From: Thermohalobaculum sp039817245
GTDB taxonomy: Bacteria > Pseudomonadota > Alphaproteobacteria > Rhodobacterales > Rhodobacteraceae
Assembly: GCA_039817245.1 (NCBI GenBank)
Contig: JBCBWF010000027.1
Span: forward strand, 1 to 25,564
Reading direction: 5' to 3'
DNA length: 25,564 bases
Shown: positions 16,237-23,313 of the stretch, piece by piece
How positions within the stretch are numbered: the first letter of the stretch is position 1
Layout: every line of letters begins with the position of its first letter
The notes under the pieces: generated by a model
Told to the model about the DNA's origin: nothing
Database searches by the model: none
The model's input: the letters and a program-made list of their open reading frames with translations, nothing else
Program-made: the position numbers and the translations under genes

Positions 16237-16296
16237 CTGCGCCATCCCCGATCCTGGCGGGGCGGGCGGGTGGGCGCCGGATCGGGGATGGCGCAG
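16237..16296. repeat. Perfect 18-bp inverted repeat between MFS gene and lpdA
   Basis: The left arm at 16237-16254 and the right arm at 16279-16296 are exact reverse complements (arm begins CTGCGCCATCCCC), around a 24-nt G-rich spacer. It starts 45 bp past the MFS stop when read on the minus strand. There is no T-run after either arm, so it is not a textbook intrinsic terminator. It may be a transcript-end stabiliser, an unusual terminator or a dispersed palindromic repeat. Confidence 0.75.
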
Positions 16297-16341
16297 CATT
16301 CGCCAATCGCCCGATGCTCGACACGACGCTCCGCGGGCCTC

Positions 16342-17661
16342 TCAGGCTGGCGTGCGCTCGGGCACCGGTGCCTCCGCCGCCGCCTCCGCTGCCGCCTCCT
16401 GCTCCGCCTGTTCGTCCGCCAGCGCATCGGCCTGCTCGGCATAGTATTCCTGCGCCGCCTCGTAGGAGGCCTGCGTCGCCGCCGGCGCCACGGGCGCGTA
16501 AGGCAGCGTCTCCTCCACCGGCGTCGCGGGGCGCACGGTCATGCGGTAGAACGCGTAAGCGCAGAGCGCCGCGAAGATCACCGCCATGAAGAGCGGAAAC
16601 GCCTCCGGCCCGAACGCCTGCAGGAGATAGCCCACCAGCACCGGCGTCCCCGCCGCGCCGATCCCGTTCAGCAGCACCAGCCCCCCGGCCGCCGCCGCCA
16701 TGTCCTCGCGCTCCATGAAGTCGTTGGTATGCGCCACCAGCAGCGAATAGAGCGGGTTCGCGATGCCGCCCACCAGCACCGCCGCCAAGGCGATGCCCAC
16801 GAAACCGTCTCCCACCACGCTCATCATCAGGCAAGCCAGCATGCCGGTGGCTGTCACCATCGCGATCAGGCGTCGGCGGTCCATCCGGTCCGAGATCCAG
16901 CCGATGGGAAACTGCAGGAGTGCGGCGCCCAGATAGAACGCGCCCATCACGATCGAGATCTCCGTGATCGAGAGCCCCTTCTCCGTGCCATAGACCGCCG
17001 TCATGCCGAACATCGACGCGAAGATGGCGCCCGAGGCGATCATGCCCGCCGCGCCGAGCGGCGAGATCTTGAAGAGCGTCCTCAGCGGTAGCTGCCGGCT
17101 CGTCTCGAAGAAGGGCGTGGGGCTGGCCGAGAGCAGGATCGGCGCGCAGGCGATCGAGACCGCCACGGACATGATCACGAAGAGATCGTATCCCGCCGGA
17201 TCCGTCAGCGGCACCAGCGCCTGCGCCACGATGATCCCCACCATCTGGCAGATCAGATAGGCCGAGAGCGTCTGGCCCCGCGTGTTGTTGTCCGACTGGT
17301 TGTTCAGCCAGCTTTCCGCAACGACATACACGCCCGAGAAGCAGAACCCGCAGAGCAGCCGCATCAGGAGCCACGCCGCCGGCGACACCGCCGCCGCGTA
17401 GAGGATGAATGCCGCCGAGATCAGCGAGGCGAGCGCTGCGAAGACGCGCACATGGCCGACGCGGCGGAGCAGGATGGGCGTCACATGGGCTCCGCCGAAG
17501 AAGCCCACGAAATAGCCGGACATCACATAGCCCATTGTCGTGGCGTCGAAGCCTTCGAGCGCGCCGCGGATACCCAGCGCGGTGCCCTGGATGCCGTTGC
17601 CGACCTGGAGCAGGAAGATCCCGAACATGAGTGCCCAGGTGTTGCCGAGTGCCGCCAGCAT
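16342..17661 (-). CDS. MFS transporter, substrate unknown
   Basis: A 439-residue major-facilitator protein. About twelve hydrophobic helices fill residues 8-385. The first half begins GNTWALMFGIFLLQVGNG and has a YFVGFFGG helix followed by a basic TM2-TM3 loop (LLRRVGHVR). The second half carries the matching loop WISDRMDRRRLIAM, typical of MFS. A long Ala/Glu-rich cytoplasmic tail (about 395-439) is unusual. The ATG at 17661 is chosen because GGGGAGG lies 5 nt upstream; the frame opens earlier, at 17718. It lies between queA and lpdA on the same strand. The substrate cannot be deduced; sugar/drug-type permeases of this shape are broadly defined. Confidence 0.88.
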   Translation of the reverse strand: MLAALGNTWALMFGIFLLQVGNGIQGTALGIRGALEGFDATTMGYVMSGYFVGFFGGAHVTPILLRRVGHVRVFAALASLISAAFILYAAAVSPAAWLLMRLLCGFCFSGVYVVAESWLNNQSDNNTRGQTLSAYLICQMVGIIVAQALVPLTDPAGYDLFVIMSVAVSIACAPILLSASPTPFFETSRQLPLRTLFKISPLGAAGMIASGAIFASMFGMTAVYGTEKGLSITEISIVMGAFYLGAALLQFPIGWISDRMDRRRLIAMVTATGMLACLMMSVVGDGFVGIALAAVLVGGIANPLYSLLVAHTNDFMEREDMAAAAGGLVLLNGIGAAGTPVLVGYLLQAFGPEAFPLFMAVIFAALCAYAFYRMTVRPATPVEETLPYAPVAPAATQASYEAAQEYYAEQADALADEQAEQEAAAEAAAEAPVPERTPA

Positions 17662-17784
17662 GGATGCCTCCCCGCGCCTGCCGACTACCCCGGGGGCGCT
17701 CCCGCCCGGAGCCTGCATCGCGCCGCAGGGGCCGTCCTGCCTGTCCGCGGCAGATCGTGTCGCGTCCGCGCCGAAGCGCCGCGA

Positions 17785-18846
17785 TCAGCGCGGGTCCGGC
17801 ATCAGCAGCGACGCATCGCCATAGGAATAGAACCGGTAACCCTCTGTAATCGCGTGAGAATAGAGCGACCTCATCCGCTCGAGCCCCATCAGTGCCGAAA
17901 CCAGCACGAAGAGCGTCGACTTCGGCAGATGGAAATTCGTCATCAGCCCGTCGATCGCGCGAAACCGGTGCCCGGGCCGGATGAAGATCTCCGTGGCGCC
18001 GCTGAAGGGCGCGATGTGGCGATCGGGCCCTGCGGCGGTTTCGAGGAGCCTCAGCGCCGTGGTTCCCACTGCTATGATCCGCCCGCCCGCGGCCCGCGCC
18101 GCATTCAGCCGCTCGGCGGTCTCCGGCGCGATCTCGCCGCGCTCGGCATGCATCCGGTGCTCCTCCAGCCGCGCCGCCTTCACCGGCAAGAACGTGCCCG
18201 GGCCCACATGCAGGGTCAGATGCGCCGTCTCCACGCCTGCCTCGGCCAGCGCCGCGAAGACCGTCTCGTCGAAATGCAGCGCCGCGGTCGGCGCCGCCAC
18301 CGAGCCCGGCCGTGCGGCGAAGACGGTCTGATAGTCCGTCTCGTCTGCCGCATCCGCCGCCCGGCGCGCTGCGATATAGGGCGGCAGCGGCATCACCCCC
18401 GCCCGGGCGATTGCCGCCTGCAGCGCGGCGCCGGTCCGGTCGAACCGCAAGCGAATCTCCCCGGCCTCCGGCGGGTCCTCCAGCTCGGCCGTCAGCCCGC
18501 CCGCGAAGTGCAGCCGGTCCCCGGCCGCGAGCCGTTTGGCGGGCCGGGCCAGCGCGCGCCAGCGCCCGTCCTCTTCCGCTTCCGTGAGGGTGAGTTCGAT
18601 GCGCGCGATGCCGGAGCCGTCCGCCGTCTCGCGCCGGCGCTCGCCGATCAGCCGGGCCGGGATCACGCGGGTGTCGTTGAAAACGAGCATGTCGCCAGGG
18701 CGGAGCCAGCGCGAGAGCGCGCTCACCTGACTGTCATGGGTCGCGTCGCCATCGGCCACGAGGAGCCGTGCGGCGCTGCGCGGGCGTGCCGGGCGCAGCG
18801 CGATCAGCGCCTCCGGCAGCGTGAAGTCGAAATTCTCAAGGTCCAT
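17785..18846 (-). CDS. queA: S-adenosylmethionine:tRNA ribosyltransferase-isomerase QueA
   Basis: QueA transfers and isomerises the ribosyl part of SAM onto preQ1 in tRNA, giving epoxyqueuosine, in the cytoplasm. The 353-residue product has the family start DFTLPEALIALRPA and the strand GDMLVFNDTRVIPARL. It also has the central LTLHVGPGTFLPVKA, the HRMHAERGEI motif and the C-terminal FHLPKSTLFVLVSALMG with SYGDASLL. Length is normal. It is the first gene of the minus-strand block leading to the MFS gene, with about 120 bp between them. No queuosine riboswitch is visible nearby, as expected for a late pathway enzyme. Confidence 0.96.
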   Translation of the reverse strand: MDLENFDFTLPEALIALRPARPRSAARLLVADGDATHDSQVSALSRWLRPGDMLVFNDTRVIPARLIGERRRETADGSGIARIELTLTEAEEDGRWRALARPAKRLAAGDRLHFAGGLTAELEDPPEAGEIRLRFDRTGAALQAAIARAGVMPLPPYIAARRAADAADETDYQTVFAARPGSVAAPTAALHFDETVFAALAEAGVETAHLTLHVGPGTFLPVKAARLEEHRMHAERGEIAPETAERLNAARAAGGRIIAVGTTALRLLETAAGPDRHIAPFSGATEIFIRPGHRFRAIDGLMTNFHLPKSTLFVLVSALMGLERMRSLYSHAITEGYRFYSYGDASLLMPDPR

Positions 18847-18978
18847 GGCCGGCGCGATAGCCGATCGCGGCGGTTCCGTCCATTCGACCCGTGCACTCGG
18901 TCAGCCCCGGGTGGAGGGGTGCCGAAGCGCAGCCTCTGCGGCGGCCCGTCGATACGGCCCGGCCGGTCTGTCTGTCCG

Positions 18979-18996
18979 CGCAACCCGCCGGTTGCG
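18979..18996 (-). terminator. Hairpin downstream of the small acidic protein gene
   Basis: CGCAACC (18979-18985) and GGTTGCG (18990-18996) form a 7-bp stem with a 4-nt loop, extendable by three more pairs across a bulge. It lies about 18 bp past the stop at 19014 on the minus strand. With no T-run, the terminator call is tentative. Confidence 0.35.
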
Positions 18997-19013
18997 AGGC
19001 GCGGAGGGGTCTC

Positions 19014-19175
19014 TCAGTACTCGTCGTGCAGGCCCTCTTCGTCCACCGAACGCCCCGCATCGCGAGCCATGCGGCTGAACTCGTAGGGGATCGGGCCGGT
19101 GTCGAAGTCCATGTCGATCATGTCCTCGCTCAGGACATCGTCCCAGCGGTCGTTGATAAAGGTCTCGATTTCCAT
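19014..19175 (-). CDS. Small acidic hypothetical protein (53 aa)
   Basis: A 53-residue frame opening with MEIETFINDRWDDVLSED and ending in DEEGLHDEY. Seventeen residues are Asp or Glu against four Arg, so it is strongly acidic. There is no signal peptide or membrane segment. AGGAG lies 10 nt before the ATG at 19175, and the third-position GC habit resembles that of neighbours. It sits between queA and the cyclophilin gene on the minus strand, separated from the cyclophilin gene by a strong terminator and followed by a hairpin, so it would be a separate short transcript. I do not recognise a family, and a chance ORF cannot be excluded. Confidence 0.5.
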   Translation of the reverse strand: MEIETFINDRWDDVLSEDMIDMDFDTGPIPYEFSRMARDAGRSVDEEGLHDEY

Positions 19176-19280
19176 ATCCGTCAGGCTCCTCTGTCTCAGT
19201 GGGCCGGGGCTCTCTCGTCCCGGTAAGAGGAGCATTGCGAATCCGGCGCCCGCGCGGTGTGAGGCGCTTCACAGGCCGCC

Positions 19281-19312
19281 GAAAAAAAGAAGGGCCCCCG
19301 GATCGGGAGCCC
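19281..19312 (-). terminator. Intrinsic terminator of the cyclophilin gene
   Basis: Read on the minus strand, a 9-bp stem (GGGCTCCCG / CGGGGGCCC, one T-G pair, loop ATC) at 19292-19312 is followed by TTCTTTTTTTC. It is the most classical terminator in the window and lies about 30 bp past the cyclophilin stop. Confidence 0.85.
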
Positions 19313-19343
19313 ATTCGGCCGTCTGGCAGTGTTTCGGCAGCGA

Positions 19344-19937
19344 TCAGCCGTCGGCGGCGACCGTCACTTTCATCATCCGGTCCGGATCGGTCACGGCGCC
19401 CGACTGGCCCGCGCCGCGCTTGATGTTGTCCACGAACTCCATGCCCTCGATCACCTGGCCCCAGACGGTGTACTGGCCGTTCAGGAAGCTGCCCTCCTCG
19501 AACATGATGAAGAATTGCGAGTTGGCCGAGTTCGGGTTCTGCGAGCGGGCCATGCCCACGGTGCCGCGCTCGAAGGGCACGTTGGAGAACTCCTGGCGCA
19601 GATCCGGCTTGTCCGACCCGCCGGTGCCGGCGCGGTTGGCCTGGAAGCCCTCCTCCATATCGCCGAAGCGCACGTCGCCGGTCTGGGCCATGAAGCCCTC
19701 GATCACGCGGTGGAAGGCGACATTGTCGTACTCGCCTGCGCGCGCCAGCTCCTTGATCCGCTTCACATGCTCCGGCGCGACATCCGGCAGCATCTCGATG
19801 ACCACCTTCCCGCTGGAAAGCTCGATGATGAGCGTGTTCTCCGGATCCTTGATCTCCACGGCTGTCGCCTCCGTCGCTGCGAGGCCAAGGATCACGGCGA
19901 ATACGCTGGCGAGAACACCGCGAAAGCTTCTGAGCAT
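19344..19937 (-). CDS. Periplasmic peptidyl-prolyl cis-trans isomerase (cyclophilin type)
   Basis: A cyclophilin that speeds proline isomerisation during protein folding. The 197-residue precursor has a signal peptide (about 1-26, cleavage near ATA), so it should act in the periplasm. The catalytic core is present: FHRVIEGFMAQTGD (F75, R77, Q85), GMARSQNPNSANSQFFI (about 128-144) and the GQYTVWGQV strand with Trp159. Spacing is that of bacterial PpiA/PpiB. GGAGG lies 5 nt before the ATG at 19937. A strong intrinsic terminator follows. I leave the gene symbol empty because ppiA and ppiB cannot be separated here. Confidence 0.94.
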   Translation of the reverse strand: MLRSFRGVLASVFAVILGLAATEATAVEIKDPENTLIIELSSGKVVIEMLPDVAPEHVKRIKELARAGEYDNVAFHRVIEGFMAQTGDVRFGDMEEGFQANRAGTGGSDKPDLRQEFSNVPFERGTVGMARSQNPNSANSQFFIMFEEGSFLNGQYTVWGQVIEGMEFVDNIKRGAGQSGAVTDPDRMMKVTVAADG

Positions 19938-20117
19938 TCCATCCTCCCTCTGGTTTGGTCGAAGTGAGCCACCGGGTTAACGGCCGCGCGGGCCAGGGTC
20001 TAGGCCGGATCGGCGCGCCGGCTTGCGCGCGCTGCCGCGTCGGGGCAGGGTCTGGGCGATCAGCGGCGTGCCGGGATCGTGCCCCGCGCCGCCCGAGCAG
20101 TGAGGGAACGCCCGCCC

Positions 20118-21194
20118 GTGCCGCCAGTTCCGGCCACAGATCCGATGCCCGAGGAGCCACGGAGGGCCGCGCTGGCGGAACGGCTCGCGCAGTTCCCGCG
20201 CCACCGGGCCGCGCATCTGCCGACCGCGCTTGAGCCCGCACGCCGGCTCGGCGCCGCGCTCGGCATCGATCTCTGGATGAAGCGCGACGACTGCACCGGC
20301 CCCGGCTTCGGCGGCAACAAGATCCGGCAGCTCGAATTCTATCTCGGCCGGGCGGTGGCGGAGGGGGCCGACACGGTGCTGATCACCGGCGCCGTGCAGT
20401 CCAATTTCGTGCGCGCGACCGCGGCGCTTGCGCGCCCTCTCGGCATGGACTGCCATATCCAGCTCGAGGAGCGGGTGCCGAAGGCCGATCCGCTCTATCG
20501 GGGCTCGGGCAATGTGCTGCTTGACCGTCTGCTCGGCGCCACGCTGCACAGCTATCCAGAAGGGGAGGACGAGGCCGGGGCCGATGCGGCGCTGAAGGCG
20601 CTGGCCGCCCGGCTCCGCGCCGAGGGGCGGCGGCCCTACATTGTACCGCTCGGTGCCGGGCATCCGCCTACGGGCGCGCTCGGCTATGTGGAGGCGGCCG
20701 CCGAGACGCTGGTCCAGGCAGCCCCCCTCGGCGGGATGGACCGGATCGTGGTCGGCTCCGGCAGCGCTCTCACCCATGCGGGTCTGCTGGTCGGCGTCGC
20801 GGCGCTCGGCGCGGCCACGCGGGTCAGCGGCATCTGCGTCCGCCGCCCGGCGCTGGCACAGGCCAAGCGCGTGACCCGGCGCGCCGGGGAGCTTGCCGCG
20901 ATGCTCGGCGTGCCCGCTCCGGCGCCCGACAGCGTGCATCTGGACGATGCGAGCCTCGCCCCCGGCTATGGCCGGCTCAACGCCGCGACGCGAGAAGCGA
21001 TCACGCTCGCAGCCCAGCATGAGGGCCTGTTCCTGGACCCGGTCTATACGGGTAAGGTCATGGCCGGCCTCATTGCGCTGGCCCGCGCGGGGCGTCTCGC
21101 CGGCGAACGGGTGGTCTTCCTGCACACTGGTGGCGAGCCCGCCCTATTCGCCTATGGCGACGATCTCTTTGCCGAGGACGACGGCGCGCAGTGA
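20118..21194 (+). CDS. PLP-dependent D-cysteine desulfhydrase / ACC deaminase family enzyme
   Basis: A tryptophan-synthase-beta-fold PLP enzyme. D-cysteine desulfhydrases release H2S, ammonia and pyruvate from D-cysteine, while close relatives deaminate 1-aminocyclopropane-1-carboxylate. Motifs are LWMKRDDCTGPGFGGNKIRQ, with the PLP-binding lysine in GGNK; the TGAVQSNFVRATAALA phosphate/substrate loop; VVGSGSALTHAGLL; and the C-terminal FLHTGGEPALFAY. About 358 residues are read from GTG 20118, which has GAGGGA 10 nt upstream. ATG 20145 (349 residues) is an equally sensible start, and GTG 20079 extends further. The gene diverges from the cyclophilin gene and stands alone. D-cysteine desulfhydrase is favoured over ACC deaminase, but the substrate is not proven. 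Confidence 0.88.
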   Translation: MPPVPATDPMPEEPRRAALAERLAQFPRHRAAHLPTALEPARRLGAALGIDLWMKRDDCTGPGFGGNKIRQLEFYLGRAVAEGADTVLITGAVQSNFVRATAALARPLGMDCHIQLEERVPKADPLYRGSGNVLLDRLLGATLHSYPEGEDEAGADAALKALAARLRAEGRRPYIVPLGAGHPPTGALGYVEAAAETLVQAAPLGGMDRIVVGSGSALTHAGLLVGVAALGAATRVSGICVRRPALAQAKRVTRRAGELAAMLGVPAPAPDSVHLDDASLAPGYGRLNAATREAITLAAQHEGLFLDPVYTGKVMAGLIALARAGRLAGERVVFLHTGGEPALFAYGDDLFAEDDGAQ

Positions 21195-21221
21195 CCGGGT
21201 TCCGAACACCTTGCGCCCGCG

Positions 21222-21350
21222 CCCTCCCACGTTATTCTGCGATGCAAAGTGAGAAGATATAATGAACTTATGCTGTGCATCTGCAGCCGGGGAAACGCCA
21301 GGATCGTCAGCAATCCTTAGGAGAAAGGCGAGAAAACTGACGTGGGAGGG
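21222..21350. repeat. 129-bp AT-richer element bounded by a perfect 11-bp inverted repeat
   Basis: CCCTCCCACGT (21222-21232) and ACGTGGGAGGG (21340-21350) are exact reverse complements. They enclose 107 bp that is visibly richer in A and T than the surrounding genes. Inside are further possible pairings: TTCT/AGAA next to the closing stem, ATGCA/TGCAT, and AGGAT/ATCCT flanked by CGCC/GGCG. A perfect TATAAT is also present. The pattern fits either a structured RNA or a short terminal-inverted-repeat element. There is no ORF and no obvious target duplication. The element lies between convergent genes. Confidence 0.6.
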
Positions 21351-21397
21351 AGCGGCCGCATACCGGCTCGCTTGACGGGCCGACCGGGCCCTGGCGC

Positions 21398-21907
21398 TCA
21401 GGAGATCGTTGAGCGCGATGCGAAACGCTCTTTCAGCGCCGCCTCCACCCCCGGCGTGACGAAATTCGAGACATCGCCCTGCATCCGCGCGATCTCCTTC
21501 ACGAGCTTGGAGGCGATCGCCTGATGCTGTGCCTCGGCCATCAGAAAAACCATCTCCACATCGTCGTTCAGCGCGCGGTTCATGCCGACCATCTGGAACT
21601 CGTACTCGAAATCGCTGACCGCGCGCAGGCCGCGGATGATCACCTGCGCATCAACCATCACCGCGAACTGCATGAGCAGGTTCTCGAAGGGTTGCACCTC
21701 GATGGTGATCCCGGCCGCCTTCGCGATGCCGGCGCATTCGGCCTCCAGCATCGCGGTGCGCTCCTCCAGCGTGAAGAGGGGCCCCTTGTCACGATTGATC
21801 GCTACGCCCACCACCAGCCTGTCCACCAGTTTGGAGGCGCGGCGGATGATGTCGATATGTCCCAGCGTGACCGGATCGAAAGTGCCGGGATAGAGCCCGC
21901 TTCTCAT
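21398..21907 (-). CDS. coaD: Phosphopantetheine adenylyltransferase CoaD
   Basis: CoaD catalyses the penultimate step of coenzyme A synthesis, joining 4'-phosphopantetheine and ATP to give dephospho-CoA. The 169-residue protein has the nucleotidyltransferase opening GLYPGTFDPVTLGHIDI (TLGH at 14-17) and the RGLRAVSDFEYE motif (92-102). The C-terminal ASKLVKEIA helix corresponds to the ISS-type nucleotide-binding motif. The ATG at 21907 is chosen for homology and because GAGGGA lies upstream; the frame opens earlier, at 21964. It is downstream of the CBS-domain gene on the same strand by about 170 bp and converges on the PLP enzyme gene. Confidence 0.95.
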   Translation of the reverse strand: MRSGLYPGTFDPVTLGHIDIIRRASKLVDRLVVGVAINRDKGPLFTLEERTAMLEAECAGIAKAAGITIEVQPFENLLMQFAVMVDAQVIIRGLRAVSDFEYEFQMVGMNRALNDDVEMVFLMAEAQHQAIASKLVKEIARMQGDVSNFVTPGVEAALKERFASRSTIS

Positions 21908-22036
21908 GCTGCGTCCCTCGCCGTGTTTTGCGGCAAGGCAACGGCTTCCCGGCCGGTGGGTCAAGCCGAAATGCCTCCGCCGCGGCGCGAGCGCGCAAGA
22001 ATGTTGCCGGCCCCGCCGTTCTGCCGCGGCCGGCCA

Positions 22037-22069
22037 GGGGCCAGACGGGGGCCAGACGGGGGCCGGATC
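22037..22069. repeat. Short tandem repeat GGGGCCAGAC, about three units
   Basis: GGGGCCAGAC occurs twice (22037-22046 and, with one extra G between, 22048-22057), followed by a degenerate third unit. It lies between the CBS gene stop and the coaD start. Confidence 0.5.
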
Positions 22070-22076
22070 GGGGCGA

Positions 22077-22508
22077 TCAGCCGCTGAGCATATGCGCCAT
22101 GGCCTCGTTTTCGGCCTCGATCTCGTCGATGCGCGCCTTCACCACGTCGCCGATTGAGAGGATCCCGGCCAGCTGGCCGCGCAGCATCACCGGCATGTGG
22201 CGGAAGCGGCCGGAGGTCATGCGCTCCAGCACCGAGAGCGCGTCGTCCTCCGGTGCGCAGGCCTCGACCTTCGCGGTCATGATCGCATGCACCGGCTTGG
22301 CGAGCACGGCGGCTCCTTCCGTGCCGATATTGCGCACGATGTCGCGCTCGGAGAGGATCCCGGCCATGCTCCCGTCCGGGCGGGTCACGACCAGGGCGCC
22401 GATGCGGCGCTGGGACAGCACGTTGGTGGCATCCGCCACCGTGCTCTGGGTCCCGATGGTCTCGACACTCGTCGAGCCTTTCGATTTCAGGATCTGCATC
22501 ACCTTCAT
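22077..22508 (-). CDS. Two-CBS-domain protein
   Basis: A 143-residue cytoplasmic protein consisting of a pair of CBS domains (about 8-62 and 73-130) and a short acidic tail. CBS pairs bind adenosine nucleotides such as AMP, ATP or SAM. Stand-alone CBS-pair proteins are thought to sense energy or redox state, but partners are usually unknown. Landmarks are the GALVVTRPDGSMAGILSERD segment of the first domain and RHMPVMLRGQLAGILSIGDV of the second. The ATG at 22508 is preferred over the frame opening at 22571, with AGGGGA 7 nt upstream. It diverges from the glycine-zipper lipoprotein gene and precedes coaD on the same strand. Confidence 0.9.
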   Translation of the reverse strand: MKVMQILKSKGSTSVETIGTQSTVADATNVLSQRRIGALVVTRPDGSMAGILSERDIVRNIGTEGAAVLAKPVHAIMTAKVEACAPEDDALSVLERMTSGRFRHMPVMLRGQLAGILSIGDVVKARIDEIEAENEAMAHMLSG

Positions 22509-22565
22509 GGCGTTTCCCCTGTCTTTTCTTTCTATGAGGTATAGGGTGGGGACGGTTTTCAAATG

Positions 22566-22571
22566 TGTCAA
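22566..22571 (-). promoter_or_regulatory. Consensus -35 hexamer (TTGACA) upstream of the CBS gene
   Basis: TTGACA on the minus strand lies about 58 bp before the CBS gene start in an AT-richer divergent region. The nearest TATA-like sequence (CTATAC) is 21 nt away, which is too far for a standard promoter, so only the -35 element is convincing. Confidence 0.3.
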
Positions 22572-22654
22572 TCGTACGTCAGGGTGTTGCAGCGCCGTAT
22601 ACCGTGAAAGTTGAACGGTCAGTGTGGGGCGGCGTCGGGGAGAGGAGAGTGGCG

Positions 22655-23155
22655 ATGCGTGCAGCGGTTCGGCTTCCGGCGGCGGCGATGATTGCCCTGG
22701 CCCTCCTGCTCGCGGCCTGCGCGGAGCCGCGGACCCGGGTCTCCGCGGTCAGCACACTCGAGGCCGGCACCATCGTCCGCATCGAGCCTGTGGCGTTCGG
22801 AGACGATCAGAGCCTCGCCGATGACGGCGCGGGCGTCTTCGCCGGCGCGACCACGGGGCTGGTGATCGGCTCGGCCATCGGCAGCAGCATCGGCAACAAC
22901 CACTACCATCACGGCCACTGCTGTTATGGCGGAAACGGGCTTGCGGGTGCGTTGATCGGCCTCGCCGCCGGCGCCCTGATCGGCGCGATCATCGACAACA
23001 GCGTGGACGGAAGGGAGGGCGTGCAGTACTTCGTCGCTCTCGATTCGGGCGAGGAGATCGTGGTGCTCGCGGTCGGCGCTCCGGAATTCACCGCCGGCGC
23101 GCGGGTGCTGGTGGCCGTGGACGATGCGGGGCCGCCCCGCCTCTTCCCCGCCTGA
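22655..23155 (+). CDS. Glycine-zipper outer-membrane-type lipoprotein with His/Cys cluster
   Basis: A 166-residue precursor with a lipoprotein signal ending in LLAAC (lipid on Cys22). The mature protein has a short beta-rich segment (VRIEPVAF) and then two Gly-rich hydrophobic stretches (about 58-80 and 95-113) of the glycine-zipper type seen in SlyB / 17-kDa surface antigen proteins. A C-terminal beta domain (about 121-166, FVALDSGEEIVVLAV) follows, comparable to the SlyB-type C-terminus. Between the zippers lies the unusual run NHYHHGHCCYGG (H83, H85, H86, H88, C89, C90). The ATG at 22655 is preferred, with GAGAGGAG upstream. It is followed by hairpins and then the Arg-rich gene on the same strand. 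Confidence 0.8.
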   Translation: MRAAVRLPAAAMIALALLLAACAEPRTRVSAVSTLEAGTIVRIEPVAFGDDQSLADDGAGVFAGATTGLVIGSAIGSSIGNNHYHHGHCCYGGNGLAGALIGLAAGALIGAIIDNSVDGREGVQYFVALDSGEEIVVLAVGAPEFTAGARVLVAVDDAGPPRLFPA

Positions 23156-23178
23156 CAACACCCCCGCCTGCCACCACC

Positions 23179-23202
23179 CCGTCTGCCACTCCCGGCAGAC
23201 GG
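23179..23202 (+). terminator. Hairpin after the glycine-zipper lipoprotein gene
   Basis: CCGTCTGCC (23179-23187) and GGCAGACGG (23194-23202) form a perfect 9-bp stem with a 6-nt loop, 24 bp past the stop codon. No T-run follows. Confidence 0.45.
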
Positions 23203-23259
23203 CCCGCCTGACGCCGGCGAAGCCTGCGCTCACGCCAACTTGACCGATCGGACCGACGG

Positions 23260-23281
23260 AACGGCAGCCGCCTGCCGTTTT
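23260..23281 (+). terminator. Hairpin with T-run just upstream of the Arg-rich gene
   Basis: AACGGCAG (23260-23267) and CTGCCGTT (23272-23279) form an 8-bp stem with a 4-nt loop, and the run of four T ends at 23281. It could end transcription from the lipoprotein gene, or act as a leader hairpin for the gene starting 33 bp later. Confidence 0.5.
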
Positions 23282-23313
23282 ACCGCCGCGACGATCAGAT
23301 GGAGGATCGCAGG

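Noticed and set aside
20079..20117. GTG at 20079 as the start of the PLP enzyme
   Set aside because: The added residues are Arg/Pro-rich and unlike the family, and a better-placed Shine-Dalgarno site precedes GTG 20118. The ATG at 20145 remains possible.
22566..22600. Full sigma-70 promoter for the CBS gene
   Set aside because: TTGACA is perfect, but no -10 hexamer lies 16-18 nt from it, so only the -35 element is reported at low confidence.
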